Shown: positions 7,133 to 16,014, counted from the first letter of the stretch. The stretch is 64,000 nt of DNA from Kitasatospora papulosa (GCF_000717245.1 NZ_JNYQ01000013.1:62001-126000), one strand, 5' to 3'. The notes: generated by a model not told the origin, from the sequence alone. Translations and numbers: made by a program.

Positions 7133-9502
7133 TCAGCCGTCCAGCGTGACCAGGAGCGGGGGCGCGTGCTCGCCCTCCACCGTCGTCACCGACAGGACCG
7201 CGTGCCCGGGGGGCACCTGGTAGGCGAGCTCCGAGGCGGACCATCGCTCGCGCTCGACCCGCCGCACGGTCACGGCGTCCCTGGTCACGGCCTTGCCCGT
7301 GACGAGCTTGCGCAGGCCGTGCAGGGCGCGGGTGAACGGCTGGTCGGCGAAGACCGCGTGCTGGGCGACCTCGCGGGTCTCCACCCACTCCTTGCCCCAG
7401 ACCTCGGCGAAGCGTTTGCCGTCCCAGGTGGTGACCCCGCTGAAGGCCATGCAGCAGCCGACCGCGCCGAGCAGCGCGGTGTGCAGCCCCTCGGGCACGT
7501 CGTCGACGGTGCGCAGCGTCAGGAGCGCTCCGGCGTTGACCGACCGCAGGCGCCGGATGCCCCGGACGGTCTCCGCGGTGACGGTGTGCGTGGCGTCGTC
7601 CAGGACCAGGCAGACGAAGAGCGACCGGTCGGTGCGGGCGGCGGTGACGGCGGTGAACTGGGCGAGGACGAGCCGGGTGAGCAGCCGCGACGCCTCGGCG
7701 TGCGCCCGCTCGGGAAGGTCGATCCTGACACGGAGCGGCAGGTGTTCGAGGGAGCGCAGGGAGAAGGGCCGGGCATGGTCGCCGGTGGCGAAGAACGGCG
7801 CGAACGCCGGGCGGTCGAGCAGCGCGATGCGGTCGGCGAGCACGGGTCCGGGGTCCCCCGCCCCGCCCTTCTGGCGGGTGCGGGCCTCCAGTTCGCGGAG
7901 CATGGACTGGTGGCCGCCCGCGCCGAGCGCCTCCCGGAGCGCGTCGATCGCGGCGGTGTCGCCGTCCAGGAGTTCGCGCAGCGCGGGCACCCCCGGGAAG
8001 TGGCCGTGCACGGCGCGGTAGGGGCCGAGCAGCTGGGCGAGGACGGTGGCGGCGCGCCTGCTGTCAAGATGCGTCACGTCGCCCACGAGTCCCTCGGCGA
8101 GCACGCCGGCGGCCTCGTCGGGGTCGGTCGTGCCGCCGTACAGGTCGAAGTCGTGCACGGAGGCCGGGTCGCCGATGCGCACCACGACGTCGAACGCGTC
8201 GTCCGGGCCGAGCTCGCCCCCGGCGCCGCCGACGGCGAGCACCGCGGCCCGGCCGGCGAGTGCCTGCAGGGCCAGGGACTCGACGACCGGCCGTACCAGC
8301 CGTGCGGACTTGCCCGCGCCGGGCGGGCCGACGGCGAGCAGCGAGGTGCCCAGCAGCGCGGGTTCCAGGGCGACGCCCGAACCACGCCGGGCGTACGGGT
8401 TGTGCGGGTCGTCCGTGCAGCTGCCGATGCGGACCTGCCCGGTGAGCAGGTCGTGCCGGACGGTGCGGCGCGCCAGGTCCCGGGCGCCGGACGGGTGGAG
8501 TGCGGCGGCTCCGCCGGTGCGCAGGACGGCTTCGGTGAGCGCGGCGAGGCGTTCGGGGTGGCCGCGTCCCACGCTCCAGGCATGGCGCAGGCGTGCGACG
8601 TCGACGTCGTTCATCCGGCCGGTGCGCACCTCGGCGGTGAGGGCCTCGGCGGCGTCCCGCATGCCCGCCTCACGCAGCTCCGGCCACTGCTCGGGGGTGG
8701 GCGCGTCCGGTGGCGCGGCCGGGGCGTCGGGTACGGCGGCGGCGGCCCTGCCGCGCCGGGCGGCAGCCAGTTCACGCCAGCGGCCGAGACGGGCGAACGG
8801 CCAGAGCACGCCGAGGGCGATCAGGGCGTAGATCACGTTGACGACGGTCTGGCTCTGGTAGATCTCACCGCCCGCGACCGACGCCACGAGGATCAGCACC
8901 GGCCTGACCAGCGGCACGGCGTCCTTCCACACGAGGAGCTCGGCCAGCGCCCCGCCGGCTGCCGTGGCCAGCCCGAGGAAGGGCTGCCCCCGGCCGGCGA
9001 CGTGGCGGCGGAAGATCTCGGACCAGTTGCCCAGGCGCCCGCAGCCGTAGACCAGGAGCCCGAAGAGGACGGCCTCGTAGACGGTGAGGGCGTCGGCGCC
9101 CTCGATGGTCCGGGGCCCGCCGAACGTACCGGCGTACCACCAGTCGCCGGGGGTGAACAGCTTCAGCGGGACCAGCCGGTACGGGATGTAGCCGTTGCGC
9201 CAGAGGGACCACAGGAGCAGTCCGCTGAGTACGGAGATGAGCACCCCGACCAGCAGCGAGCGGTCGGAGACCCCCTCGGGCTTCTCGGGCGGGCGCGGGA
9301 CGTGCCCGTAGCGCCATACGCCCGGTTCCCGCACGGGCCGCGGGGTGCGCAGCCACTCCTCCACTCCCGGGCCGTCGGCAGCCGGCCGGCGGGGCTGCGG
9401 GGCGTACGTCGGAGGCGGTGGCGCCGCGGGCGGTGGCCCGGCGGGGCGGGGCACCCGTTCCGCGCCCGTGCCTCGTGCGTCGTACGTGCCTTCGGTGTCC
9501 AT
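7133..9502 (-). CDS. Membrane-anchored TraG/TraD-like ATPase, function unknown
   Basis: A 789-residue protein: a Pro-rich cytoplasmic N-terminus (1-80); hydrophobic segments near 83-100, 140-155, 174-190, 199-212 and 219-236; then a large ATPase domain with Walker A GPPGAGKS (392-399). The layout, a multi-span anchor followed by a coupling-protein-like ATPase, resembles TraG/TraD or FtsK/HerA relatives, but no other conjugation or secretion genes are nearby. It is divergent from gabT, and the PucR regulator lies 118 bases downstream in the same direction. Its role is not recognised; DNA or protein transport is possible but unproven. Confidence 0.75.
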   Translation of the reverse strand: MDTEGTYDARGTGAERVPRPAGPPPAAPPPPTYAPQPRRPAADGPGVEEWLRTPRPVREPGVWRYGHVPRPPEKPEGVSDRSLLVGVLISVLSGLLLWSLWRNGYIPYRLVPLKLFTPGDWWYAGTFGGPRTIEGADALTVYEAVLFGLLVYGCGRLGNWSEIFRRHVAGRGQPFLGLATAAGGALAELLVWKDAVPLVRPVLILVASVAGGEIYQSQTVVNVIYALIALGVLWPFARLGRWRELAAARRGRAAAAVPDAPAAPPDAPTPEQWPELREAGMRDAAEALTAEVRTGRMNDVDVARLRHAWSVGRGHPERLAALTEAVLRTGGAAALHPSGARDLARRTVRHDLLTGQVRIGSCTDDPHNPYARRGSGVALEPALLGTSLLAVGPPGAGKSARLVRPVVESLALQALAGRAAVLAVGGAGGELGPDDAFDVVVRIGDPASVHDFDLYGGTTDPDEAAGVLAEGLVGDVTHLDSRRAATVLAQLLGPYRAVHGHFPGVPALRELLDGDTAAIDALREALGAGGHQSMLRELEARTRQKGGAGDPGPVLADRIALLDRPAFAPFFATGDHARPFSLRSLEHLPLRVRIDLPERAHAEASRLLTRLVLAQFTAVTAARTDRSLFVCLVLDDATHTVTAETVRGIRRLRSVNAGALLTLRTVDDVPEGLHTALLGAVGCCMAFSGVTTWDGKRFAEVWGKEWVETREVAQHAVFADQPFTRALHGLRKLVTGKAVTRDAVTVRRVERERWSASELAYQVPPGHAVLSVTTVEGEHAPPLLVTLDG

Positions 9503-9758
9503 GAACCGCTGCCCCCTGACCAGCCAGGTCCGTCCTCTGCACCGGCCAATCTAGTGCCCGTGCACCGGGAGTTCAGCCATGCGGCCGTACGGCCCGGCGG
9601 AGTCCGTGCGCACGGGCGCCCCGGCGGCTCCACCGGGGCATCTGTCCGTGGCGGACAAGGACACGCTTCCACCACTCCCGATCGGAGCATGACCGGCGCC
9701 CGCACCCGCCCCTAGCCTGCAGAAACAGAAGCGTCCGAAACACCCCCAGGAGCCCCGC
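9503..9758. promoter_or_regulatory. Divergent promoter region of membrane ATPase and gabT
   Basis: A perfect inverted repeat TGTCCG-TGG-CGGACA (9643-9657) sits about 100 bases upstream of gabT and could be an operator for the nearby PucR-family regulator. A plausible gabT promoter is ATGACC (9689-9694), an 18-base spacer, and TAGCCT (9713-9718). The gabT ribosome site is AGGAG at 9748-9752. All of these are read from the bases only; none has functional support. Confidence 0.4.
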
Positions 9759-11099
9759 ATGTCCGACATCCCGCAGGAGCGCCGCCTCGTCACCGCCATC
9801 CCCGGCCCGAAGTCGGCGGAGCTGCAGGCCCGCCGTGTCGCGGCGGTCGCCGCCGGTGTGGGCTCCACGCTGCCGGTGTTCACCGCCCGGGCGGGCGGCG
9901 GAATCATCGAGGACGTGGACGGCAACCGCCTGATCGACTTCGGTTCCGGCATCGCCGTGACCTCCGTGGGCGCCTCCGCCGAGGCGGTCGTACGCCGGGC
10001 CTCCGCGCAGCTCGCCGACTTCACCCACACCTGTTTCATGGTCACGCCGTACGAGGGCTACGTCGAGGTCTGCGAGCAGCTCGCCGAGCTGACGCCGGGC
10101 GACCACGCCAAGAAGTCCGCGCTCTTCAACTCGGGTGCCGAGGCCGTCGAGAACGCGGTGAAGATCGCCCGTGCCTGGACGAAGCGGACCGCGGTCGTCG
10201 TCTTCGACCACGGCTACCACGGCCGCACCAACCTCACGATGGCGCTGACGGCGAAGAACATGCCGTACAAGCAGGGCTTCGGCCCGTTCGCGCCCGAGGT
10301 GTACCGGGTGCCGGTGGCGTACGGCTACCGCTGGCCGACCGGCGCCGAGAACGCCGGTGCCGAGGCGTCCGCGCAGGCCATCGACGAGATCACCAAGCAG
10401 ATCGGCGCGGACAACGTCGCCGCGATCATCATCGAGCCGGTCCTCGGCGAGGGCGGCTTCATCGAGCCCGCCAAGGGCTTCCTGCCGGCGATCGCGCAGT
10501 TCGCGAAGGACAACGGCATCGTCTTCGTCGCGGACGAGATCCAGTCCGGCTTCTGCCGCACCGGCCAGTGGTTCGCCTGCGAGGACGAGGGCATCGTGCC
10601 CGACCTGATCACCACGGCCAAGGGCATCGCGGGCGGCCTCCCGCTCTCCGCGGTGACCGGCCGCGCCGAGATCATGGACGCCGCGCACGCGGGCGGCCTC
10701 GGCGGGACGTACGGCGGCAACCCGGTGGCCTGCGCGGGTGCGCTCGGCGCCATCGAGACGATGCGCGAGCTGGACCTGAACGGGAAGGCCAGGCGCATCG
10801 AGGAGGTCATGAAGGGCCGCCTCGCCGAGATGCGGGCGAAGCTCCCGAACGGCGACATCATCGGGGACATCCGCGGGCGCGGCGCCATGATCGCGATCGA
10901 GCTGGTGAAGTCCGGCTCGAAGGAGCCCGACGCGGCCGCCGCGGGAGCGCTGGCCAAGGCCTGCCACGCCGAGGGCCTGCTGGTGCTGACGTGCGGCACC
11001 TACGGCAACGTCCTGCGCTTCCTGCCGCCGCTCGTCATCGGCGAGGACCTGTTGAACGAGGGCCTCGACATCATCGAGCAGGCGTTCGCCAGGCTCTGA
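9759..11099 (+). CDS. gabT: 4-aminobutyrate aminotransferase
   Basis: A class-III PLP aminotransferase converting GABA plus 2-oxoglutarate to succinate semialdehyde plus glutamate. The 446 residues match the family length. PLP-binding features are NSGAEAVENAVK (about 125-135), the cofactor-ring Asp in VADEIQSGF (D259) and the Schiff-base lysine in ITTAKGIAGGLP (K288). Start ATG has an AGGAG ribosome site six bases upstream. Its divergent ATPase and PucR neighbours plus the downstream aldehyde dehydrogenase form a GABA-use module, with the aldehyde dehydrogenase possibly taking the next step to succinate. Confidence 0.93.
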   Translation: MSDIPQERRLVTAIPGPKSAELQARRVAAVAAGVGSTLPVFTARAGGGIIEDVDGNRLIDFGSGIAVTSVGASAEAVVRRASAQLADFTHTCFMVTPYEGYVEVCEQLAELTPGDHAKKSALFNSGAEAVENAVKIARAWTKRTAVVVFDHGYHGRTNLTMALTAKNMPYKQGFGPFAPEVYRVPVAYGYRWPTGAENAGAEASAQAIDEITKQIGADNVAAIIIEPVLGEGGFIEPAKGFLPAIAQFAKDNGIVFVADEIQSGFCRTGQWFACEDEGIVPDLITTAKGIAGGLPLSAVTGRAEIMDAAHAGGLGGTYGGNPVACAGALGAIETMRELDLNGKARRIEEVMKGRLAEMRAKLPNGDIIGDIRGRGAMIAIELVKSGSKEPDAAAAGALAKACHAEGLLVLTCGTYGNVLRFLPPLVIGEDLLNEGLDIIEQAFARL

Positions 11100-11110
11100 C
11101 GCGTGCGAAT

Positions 11111-11160
11111 CACCGGGGCGCCGGGAACCGTCCGACGGTGCGTTCCCAGGCTCCCCGGTG
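11111..11160 (+). terminator. Terminator hairpin after gabT
   Basis: Nested inverted repeats start 11 bases after the gabT stop: CACCGGGG (11111-11118) with CCCCGGTG (11153-11160), GGGAAC with GTTCCC, and CCGTC with GACGG inside. This long imperfect stem probably ends gabT transcription. Confidence 0.6.
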
Positions 11161-11247
11161 AGGGCGTGTGAAGAAGGTGTGCGGGGGCGATGGCGGGATA
11201 CCGTTGCCACTTCCGGTGCCCGCTTCCTCGACGTACGGTTTTCCCAG

Positions 11248-12045
11248 ATGAGAGAAACACCCCGCCCGCAGGGGACTGCGGGTGATGCCGGTCCGGGGCT
11301 CCCCCAGCGCCGTACCGGCCGTGCCATCGCGCACACCGCTGGAGCTTCGGGCTCCGGGACTCCTCACCGATCGGATGGCCGCCCGCCCCACACCCCCCGG
11401 GGCGCGCGGCAACCCGGTCCGACCGGCCACCGCGGAACAATCCCCCCTGTTCCCCGGTGGCCGGTTCTTCTCGTGTGGGCGTCCGTCACACTGCCGGCGC
11501 TGTTCCTCGTGATCACCTGGCAGGTGCTGACCGACGGCCCGCTACTGGGTCCCGACGAGCGGCTCGGGCTGGAGCTGGCGGGGCGCGGCCCCGCGTGGCT
11601 CACCGATCTCCTCGCCGACCTCGGCAACATGCAGGTCGCGGTCCCCGTACTGGCGTGCGCGGTCCTCGTGGCCTGGTTCCGCCACGCCCGGCGGGCCGCC
11701 CTGTACGCCGTCCTCGCCATGGCCGCCGTTCCGGCGCTCGTCGTCCCGCTCAAGCTGTGGACGGACCGTCAGGGCCCCTTGACGGAGGCGACGGGCTACT
11801 ACCCCTCGGGCCACACCACCACGGCGATGGTGGCCTACGGGGCGGCGGCGCTCCTGCTCGCCCCGTACGTGAGGCGGTCGTGGATGACGCTCGTCGCCGC
11901 CGTCCTGCTGACGGCGGCGACGAGCGCCGGTCTGGTGCTGCGCGGCTACCACTGGCCTCTGGACGTGGTGGCCGGCTGGTGCCTGAGCGGGGTGCTGCTG
12001 CTCGCCCTGCGGGCGGTCACGAGGAGCGGTCAGCTCCCGAAGTAG
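11248..12045 (+). CDS. PAP2-family membrane phosphatase
   Basis: An integral membrane phosphatidic-acid-phosphatase-2 type enzyme, likely acting on a lipid phosphate or undecaprenyl pyrophosphate. The PAP2 signatures are KLWTDRQGPL (variant of KxxxxxxRP, lacking the final Pro), YPSGHTTT, and LRGYHWPLDV (variant of SRxxxxxHxxxD, with Leu for Ser), among about six hydrophobic segments. I use ATG 11248; an in-frame GTG at 11158 falls inside the gabT terminator stem, and neither has a clear ribosome site, so the start is uncertain. The 3' end overlaps the convergent chitinase by 16 bases. Confidence 0.82.
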   Translation: MRETPRPQGTAGDAGPGLPQRRTGRAIAHTAGASGSGTPHRSDGRPPHTPRGARQPGPTGHRGTIPPVPRWPVLLVWASVTLPALFLVITWQVLTDGPLLGPDERLGLELAGRGPAWLTDLLADLGNMQVAVPVLACAVLVAWFRHARRAALYAVLAMAAVPALVVPLKLWTDRQGPLTEATGYYPSGHTTTAMVAYGAAALLLAPYVRRSWMTLVAAVLLTAATSAGLVLRGYHWPLDVVAGWCLSGVLLLALRAVTRSGQLPK

Positions 12046-13868
12046 GCGTCGAAGTTCTTCGCGAACTCCCCGTTGTTGAAGCGGTCCCAGTTGATCGACC
12101 AGGCCATCAGCCCGCGGAGCCCGGACCAGGTGCCGTGGGTCCGGTAGGTGCCGCAGGACGTGCCCTTCGTCAGGCAGTCGAGCGCCTTGGTGACCTCGGC
12201 GGGCGAGGTGTGACCGTTGCCGGCCTGGGTGGACGCCGGGAGGCCGATGGCCACCTGTTCGGGCCGCAGCGCGGGGAAGACCTTGGTCTGGTCACCCGCG
12301 ACGGGGAAGCCGGTGAGCAGCATGTCGGTCATGGCGATGTGGAAGTCGGCGCCGCCCATGGAGTGGTACTGGTTGTCCAGGCCCATGATGGACCCGGAGT
12401 TGTAGTCCTGGACGTGCAGCAGGGTGAGGTCGTCGCGCAGGGCGTGGATGACCGGCAGGTAGGCACCGGCGCGCGGGTCCTGGCCGCCCCAGGGGCCGGA
12501 GCCGTAGTACTGGTAGCCGAGCTGCACGAAGAACGTCTCGGGAGCCATGGTGAGGACGAACCCGGCACCGTACTTGGCCTTGAGGGACTTCACCGCGGAG
12601 ATCAGGTTGACGATGACGGGGGTCGTCGGGCTGCGGAAGTCGGTGTCACCGGTCGCGAGTGACAGCGAGTGGCCCTCGAAGTCGATGTCGAGGCCGTCGA
12701 GGCCGTAGGTGTCGATGATCCTGCTGACGGAGCTGACGAAGGCGTCGCGGGCCGCGGTCGAGGCGAGCTGCACCTGTCCGTTCTGGCCGCCGATCGAGAT
12801 CAGCACCTTCTTCCCGGCTGCCTGCTTGGCCTTGATGGCGGCCTTGAACTCGGCTTCGCTCTCCACGTTCGGGCACTCGGCCACGGGGCAGAGCGAGAAG
12901 CGGATGTCACCCGAGGTGACGGACGTCGGCTCACCGAAGGCGAGGTTGATGACGTCCCACGAGTCCGGCACGTCGGCCATCCGCGTGTAGCCGGAGCCGT
13001 TGGCGAAGCTGGAGTGGAGGTAGCCGACGAGCGCGTGGGCCGGGAGCCCGCCGTTGCCGCCTCCCCCGCCGCCGGTGGCCGTGGTGACGCTCACGGCCGC
13101 CGACTTCGCCGACTCACCCGCGGAGTTCACGGCGGAGACCTGGAAGCTGTACGCCGACGAAGCGGCCAGCCCCGTCACGGTCGCCGAGGTGCCGGTGGTG
13201 TCGAGGACCTTCGTGCCGCCGCGGTAGACGCGGTAGCCGGTGGCTCCGGCGGACGCGGTCCAGGACAGCGGGACGGCCGAGGCGGTGGCCGTGCCGGCCC
13301 GGAGGCCGGTGGGTGCGGCGGGCACGGCGACGGGACCGCCGCCGGGGCCGATGAGGGTGAGGTCGTCGGCGTAGTAGGCGGGGGTGCCGTACCAGCCGTG
13401 GGTGTAGACCGTCACCGATGTGGTGGTGGGGCCGGTCCGGAAGGACGTGGTGAGCTGTCTGTACGCGCCGGCGGACTGGGTCCAGGTGGAGACGTCGGTG
13501 GTGCCCGTGCCGGACGCACCGAGGTAGACGTAGCTCCCCTGCACCCACGCGCCCAGCGTGTAGGCGGAGTCGGGCTTGACCGTCACCGTCTGGGAGCACC
13601 GGGCGTTGTCGCTGCCCGCAGGCGTGGCCTTCAGCGCGGAGGTCCCGCCGTGCACGGGCGTGCCGACCGTCGTGCCGCTGCCGCCCGTACAGCTCCAGCC
13701 GTCCAGCCCCGCCTCGAAGCCCCCGTTGCGCGCCAGGTCGGCGTCCGCCGCTCCGGCGGCCGGCGCCGTCGCGACCAGGGCGCCGGCGGCGAGCAGGCCG
13801 GCCGAGAGGACGGCCATGAGCCTGGACAGACGGGCGGGTGGTCCGGTGCGGGATCCGGTGCGTTCCAC
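12030..13868 (-). CDS. Secreted GH18 chitinase with CBM and Fn3 domains
   Basis: An exported 612-residue chitinase. The signal peptide spans about 1-40 (Arg-rich start, LLAAGALVATAPAAGA). It is followed by a carbohydrate-binding beta-sandwich (about 44-172), a fibronectin type III domain (183-263), a Gly-rich linker and a GH18 catalytic barrel (277-605). The catalytic motif DGLDIDFEG puts the acid at E398. Start is GTG with GGAGG upstream. The operator and promoter upstream match the known chitin-regulated chitinase promoters of Streptomyces. Expected role: hydrolysis of chitin outside the cell. Confidence 0.93.
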   Translation of the reverse strand: MERTGSRTGPPARLSRLMAVLSAGLLAAGALVATAPAAGAADADLARNGGFEAGLDGWSCTGGSGTTVGTPVHGGTSALKATPAGSDNARCSQTVTVKPDSAYTLGAWVQGSYVYLGASGTGTTDVSTWTQSAGAYRQLTTSFRTGPTTTSVTVYTHGWYGTPAYYADDLTLIGPGGGPVAVPAAPTGLRAGTATASAVPLSWTASAGATGYRVYRGGTKVLDTTGTSATVTGLAASSAYSFQVSAVNSAGESAKSAAVSVTTATGGGGGGNGGLPAHALVGYLHSSFANGSGYTRMADVPDSWDVINLAFGEPTSVTSGDIRFSLCPVAECPNVESEAEFKAAIKAKQAAGKKVLISIGGQNGQVQLASTAARDAFVSSVSRIIDTYGLDGLDIDFEGHSLSLATGDTDFRSPTTPVIVNLISAVKSLKAKYGAGFVLTMAPETFFVQLGYQYYGSGPWGGQDPRAGAYLPVIHALRDDLTLLHVQDYNSGSIMGLDNQYHSMGGADFHIAMTDMLLTGFPVAGDQTKVFPALRPEQVAIGLPASTQAGNGHTSPAEVTKALDCLTKGTSCGTYRTHGTWSGLRGLMAWSINWDRFNNGEFAKNFDAYFGS

Positions 13869-13882
13869 AACAGCCTCCGTGC

Positions 13883-13894
13883 GGGGGGGGGGGG
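13883..13894 (-). repeat. Run of 12 cytosines in the chitinase leader
   Basis: Twelve consecutive G on the top strand (C on the coding strand) fall between the predicted transcription start and the GGAGG ribosome site of the chitinase. Such a tract can change length by slippage and may alter leader length or structure. It could also be a sequencing-length uncertainty. Confidence 0.85.
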
Positions 13895-13905
13895 ATCGGG
13901 CGGTT

Positions 13906-13948
13906 GGCGCACAACATGGTCCAGACCAATCAGGTTGTCAAGACCTCT
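13906..13948 (-). promoter_or_regulatory. Chitinase promoter with DasR-like operator
   Basis: On the coding strand there is a perfect -35 TTGACA (13936-13941), a 17-base spacer and a weaker -10 CATGTT (13913-13918). The spacer contains TGGTCCAGACCA (13917-13928 on the top strand), close to the dre box of the GntR regulator DasR and to the 12-bp repeats known from Streptomyces chitinase promoters. A second related half, AGGTTGTCAAGACCT, follows at 13932-13946 and overlaps the -35. A repressor bound here would block RNA polymerase; induction by chitin-derived amino sugars is expected from the family. Confidence 0.75.
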
Positions 13949-13957
13949 GGCAGCGCC

Positions 13958-14416
13958 TCATCCCCCGCCACGCGCGCCGCGGGCCGCGACCGCCTCGTGC
14001 AGGGCGAGCTCGAGGAGGCCCGCGTCGGTGAGCGCGCCCGAGCCGTCCGGCGGGATCAGCCAGCGCACCCCGCCCACGGTGCTCCCCGGCCGGGGAGCGA
14101 CGATCCAGGCCCCCGCGCCGATCCCGCGGATCCCGGTCCCGACCCAGCGGGATGCCGTCCCGGGCGGCACGAAGAAGCCCATCCGGGACTCCCCGAAGTC
14201 CGCGAGGACGGGTCCCGGCCTGTCGAGGAGCCGGGTGAGTACGTCGAGCGTCGGATAGCCGAGCTCCCCCGGAACGATCAGCACGTCCCAGCGCCTGCCG
14301 GCGGGAAGGAGCGCCATCCCCTGAGGGTTGCGCGCCCACTCCCTGCGTACCGCGCCCGGATCCGGTGCGACCGACGCGAGCCATGCGACCGCGGCCTTCG
14401 TCCCCGTGCCCGTCAT
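13958..14416 (-). CDS. Conserved hypothetical actinobacterial protein
   Basis: A 152-residue soluble protein starting MTGTGTKAAVAWLASV at ATG 14416, with GGGAGG just upstream; a longer frame to 14497 has no ribosome site. It contains LPAGRRWDVLIVPGELG and a segment with VRWLIPPDGSG. I recall similar Streptomyces proteins, sometimes labelled primase/polymerase-like, but no catalytic residues can be identified, so I assign no function. It stands alone between the chitinase and the PuuB-like oxidase. Confidence 0.75.
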   Translation of the reverse strand: MTGTGTKAAVAWLASVAPDPGAVRREWARNPQGMALLPAGRRWDVLIVPGELGYPTLDVLTRLLDRPGPVLADFGESRMGFFVPPGTASRWVGTGIRGIGAGAWIVAPRPGSTVGGVRWLIPPDGSGALTDAGLLELALHEAVAARGARGGG

Positions 14417-14577
14417 GGACTGCCTCCCTCTCCCCGTGGCCACCGGCAGGGTCCTGCCGGTGCTTCCACGGGAGAGAGAGGGCCGGAACCGGATCATGAC
14501 GCGGGTTCGGCCGCGTATCGGCAGTGAGGTGGATCACGTGCGGCCGGCCGAGGACTCCCGGCCGTGCGTGTCCGCCC

Positions 14578-15993
14578 TCAGCTGTCGAAGCCCAGCCCCA
14601 GCCGGTCCATGGTCCGCAGCCACAGGTTGCGGTGCCCGCCCTGGCTGTCCGCCCGCGCGAGGGAGCGTTTGGTGAGCTCGATCCCGGCCCAGGCGAAGGG
14701 TTCGGGCGGGAAGGGCATCGGCTTCGAGCGGACCATGGCGAGGGCGGTCCGTTCGGTCCCACGGCCCGACAGCAGATCGAGCATGACCTCGGCGCCGAAG
14801 CGCGTGGCCCCCACGCCCAGTCCGGTGAATCCGGCGGCGTAGGCGACCCGGCCGCGATGAGCCGTGCCGAAGAACGCGGAGAACCGGGAACAGGTGTCGA
14901 TCGCCCCGCCCCACGCATGACTGAAACGCACACCGGACAGCTGCGGAAAACACGCGAAGAACTGTCCGGCGAGTTTCAGGAAGGTCTCCGGTCGCTGGTC
15001 CAACGCGGAATCCAGCCGGCCTCCGTAGGGATATACGGCGTCGTATCCGCCCCACAGGATCCGGTTGTCCGCAGAGAGCCGGAAATAGTGGAACTGATTG
15101 GCGCTGTCCCCCAGCCCCTGCCGGTTGCGCCAGCCGACCGAGGCGAGCTGATCCGCGGTCAGCGGCTCCGTCATCAGCGCGTAGTCGTACACCGGGACCG
15201 TGTACGGACGCACCCGCTTCACCAGCGACGGGAAGATGTTGGTGCCGAGAGCGACGTCACGGGCGAAGACCCTGCCGTAGGGCGTGCGCACCGCCGTGCC
15301 CGCTCCGGACCGGACGAGTGCGAGACCGGGGGTGTGCTCGAAGATCCGCACCCCGAGACCGAGGCAGACCTCCTTCAGACCCCAGACGAGCTTCGCCGGG
15401 TGCAGCATGGCGACGCCCCGCCGGTCCAGCAGACCACCGAGGAACGTGGGCGAGTCGACCTCGCCGCGCATCCGCTCGCGGTCCAGGAATTCGAATCCGC
15501 CGAGACCGAGCTCCTCGGTCCTGGCGTGCCATTCTCGCAGTTCATCGAGCTGGTGGGGCTGAGTCGCGACATCGATCTCGCCGGTGCGTTCGAATTCGCA
15601 GTCGATGGAGTGACGGGCGACGGTCTCCTCGATCGCGTCGAGGTTGCGCGCGCCCAGCGCCTCCAGCTTCCCGATCTCGTCGGGCCAGCGCTCCAGACCG
15701 TTGGCCAGGCCGTGGGTCAGCGAGGCGGCGCAGAATCCGCCGTTGCGGCCCGAGGCCGCCCAGCCCGCCTCGTCGCCCTCGATGAGGACGACGTCGCGCC
15801 CGGGGTCCCGCTCCTTGGCGATCAGCGCGGTCCACAGGCCGCTGTAGCCGCCGCCCACCACCAGCAGGTCGCACCGTTCGTCACCGGTCAGCGCGGGACG
15901 CGCCACCGGCTTTCCCGGGTCGTCGAGCCAGTAGGACACGGGACGCGCGTCCGAGAGCGATCGTGCGGCCTCACGCATGGCATCAGGGGCCAT
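14578..15993 (-). CDS. FAD-dependent amine oxidoreductase, PuuB-like
   Basis: A 471-residue DadA/GlpD-type flavoprotein. An N-terminal Rossmann motif LLVVGGGYSGLW (GGGYSG 47-52) is followed by the VVLIEGDEAGWAASGRNGG segment typical of gamma-glutamylputrescine oxidase (PuuB) relatives. Expected role: oxidise an amine such as gamma-glutamylputrescine to an aldehyde with release of ammonia and peroxide. It is the last gene of the polyamine transport operon, 21 bases after the permease, with a GAAGGAG ribosome site. The operon's first gene is an aldehyde dehydrogenase that could take the product. Confidence 0.85.
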   Translation of the reverse strand: MAPDAMREAARSLSDARPVSYWLDDPGKPVARPALTGDERCDLLVVGGGYSGLWTALIAKERDPGRDVVLIEGDEAGWAASGRNGGFCAASLTHGLANGLERWPDEIGKLEALGARNLDAIEETVARHSIDCEFERTGEIDVATQPHQLDELREWHARTEELGLGGFEFLDRERMRGEVDSPTFLGGLLDRRGVAMLHPAKLVWGLKEVCLGLGVRIFEHTPGLALVRSGAGTAVRTPYGRVFARDVALGTNIFPSLVKRVRPYTVPVYDYALMTEPLTADQLASVGWRNRQGLGDSANQFHYFRLSADNRILWGGYDAVYPYGGRLDSALDQRPETFLKLAGQFFACFPQLSGVRFSHAWGGAIDTCSRFSAFFGTAHRGRVAYAAGFTGLGVGATRFGAEVMLDLLSGRGTERTALAMVRSKPMPFPPEPFAWAGIELTKRSLARADSQGGHRNLWLRTMDRLGLGFDS

Positions 15994-16014
15994 GGCTTCC
16001 CACTCCTTCGGGTT

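Noticed and set aside
7133..9502. Evidence of an integrated conjugative element
   Set aside because: Only the ATPase looks transfer-related. No relaxase, integrase, attachment-site repeat or other transfer gene adjoins it, and both neighbours are metabolic genes.
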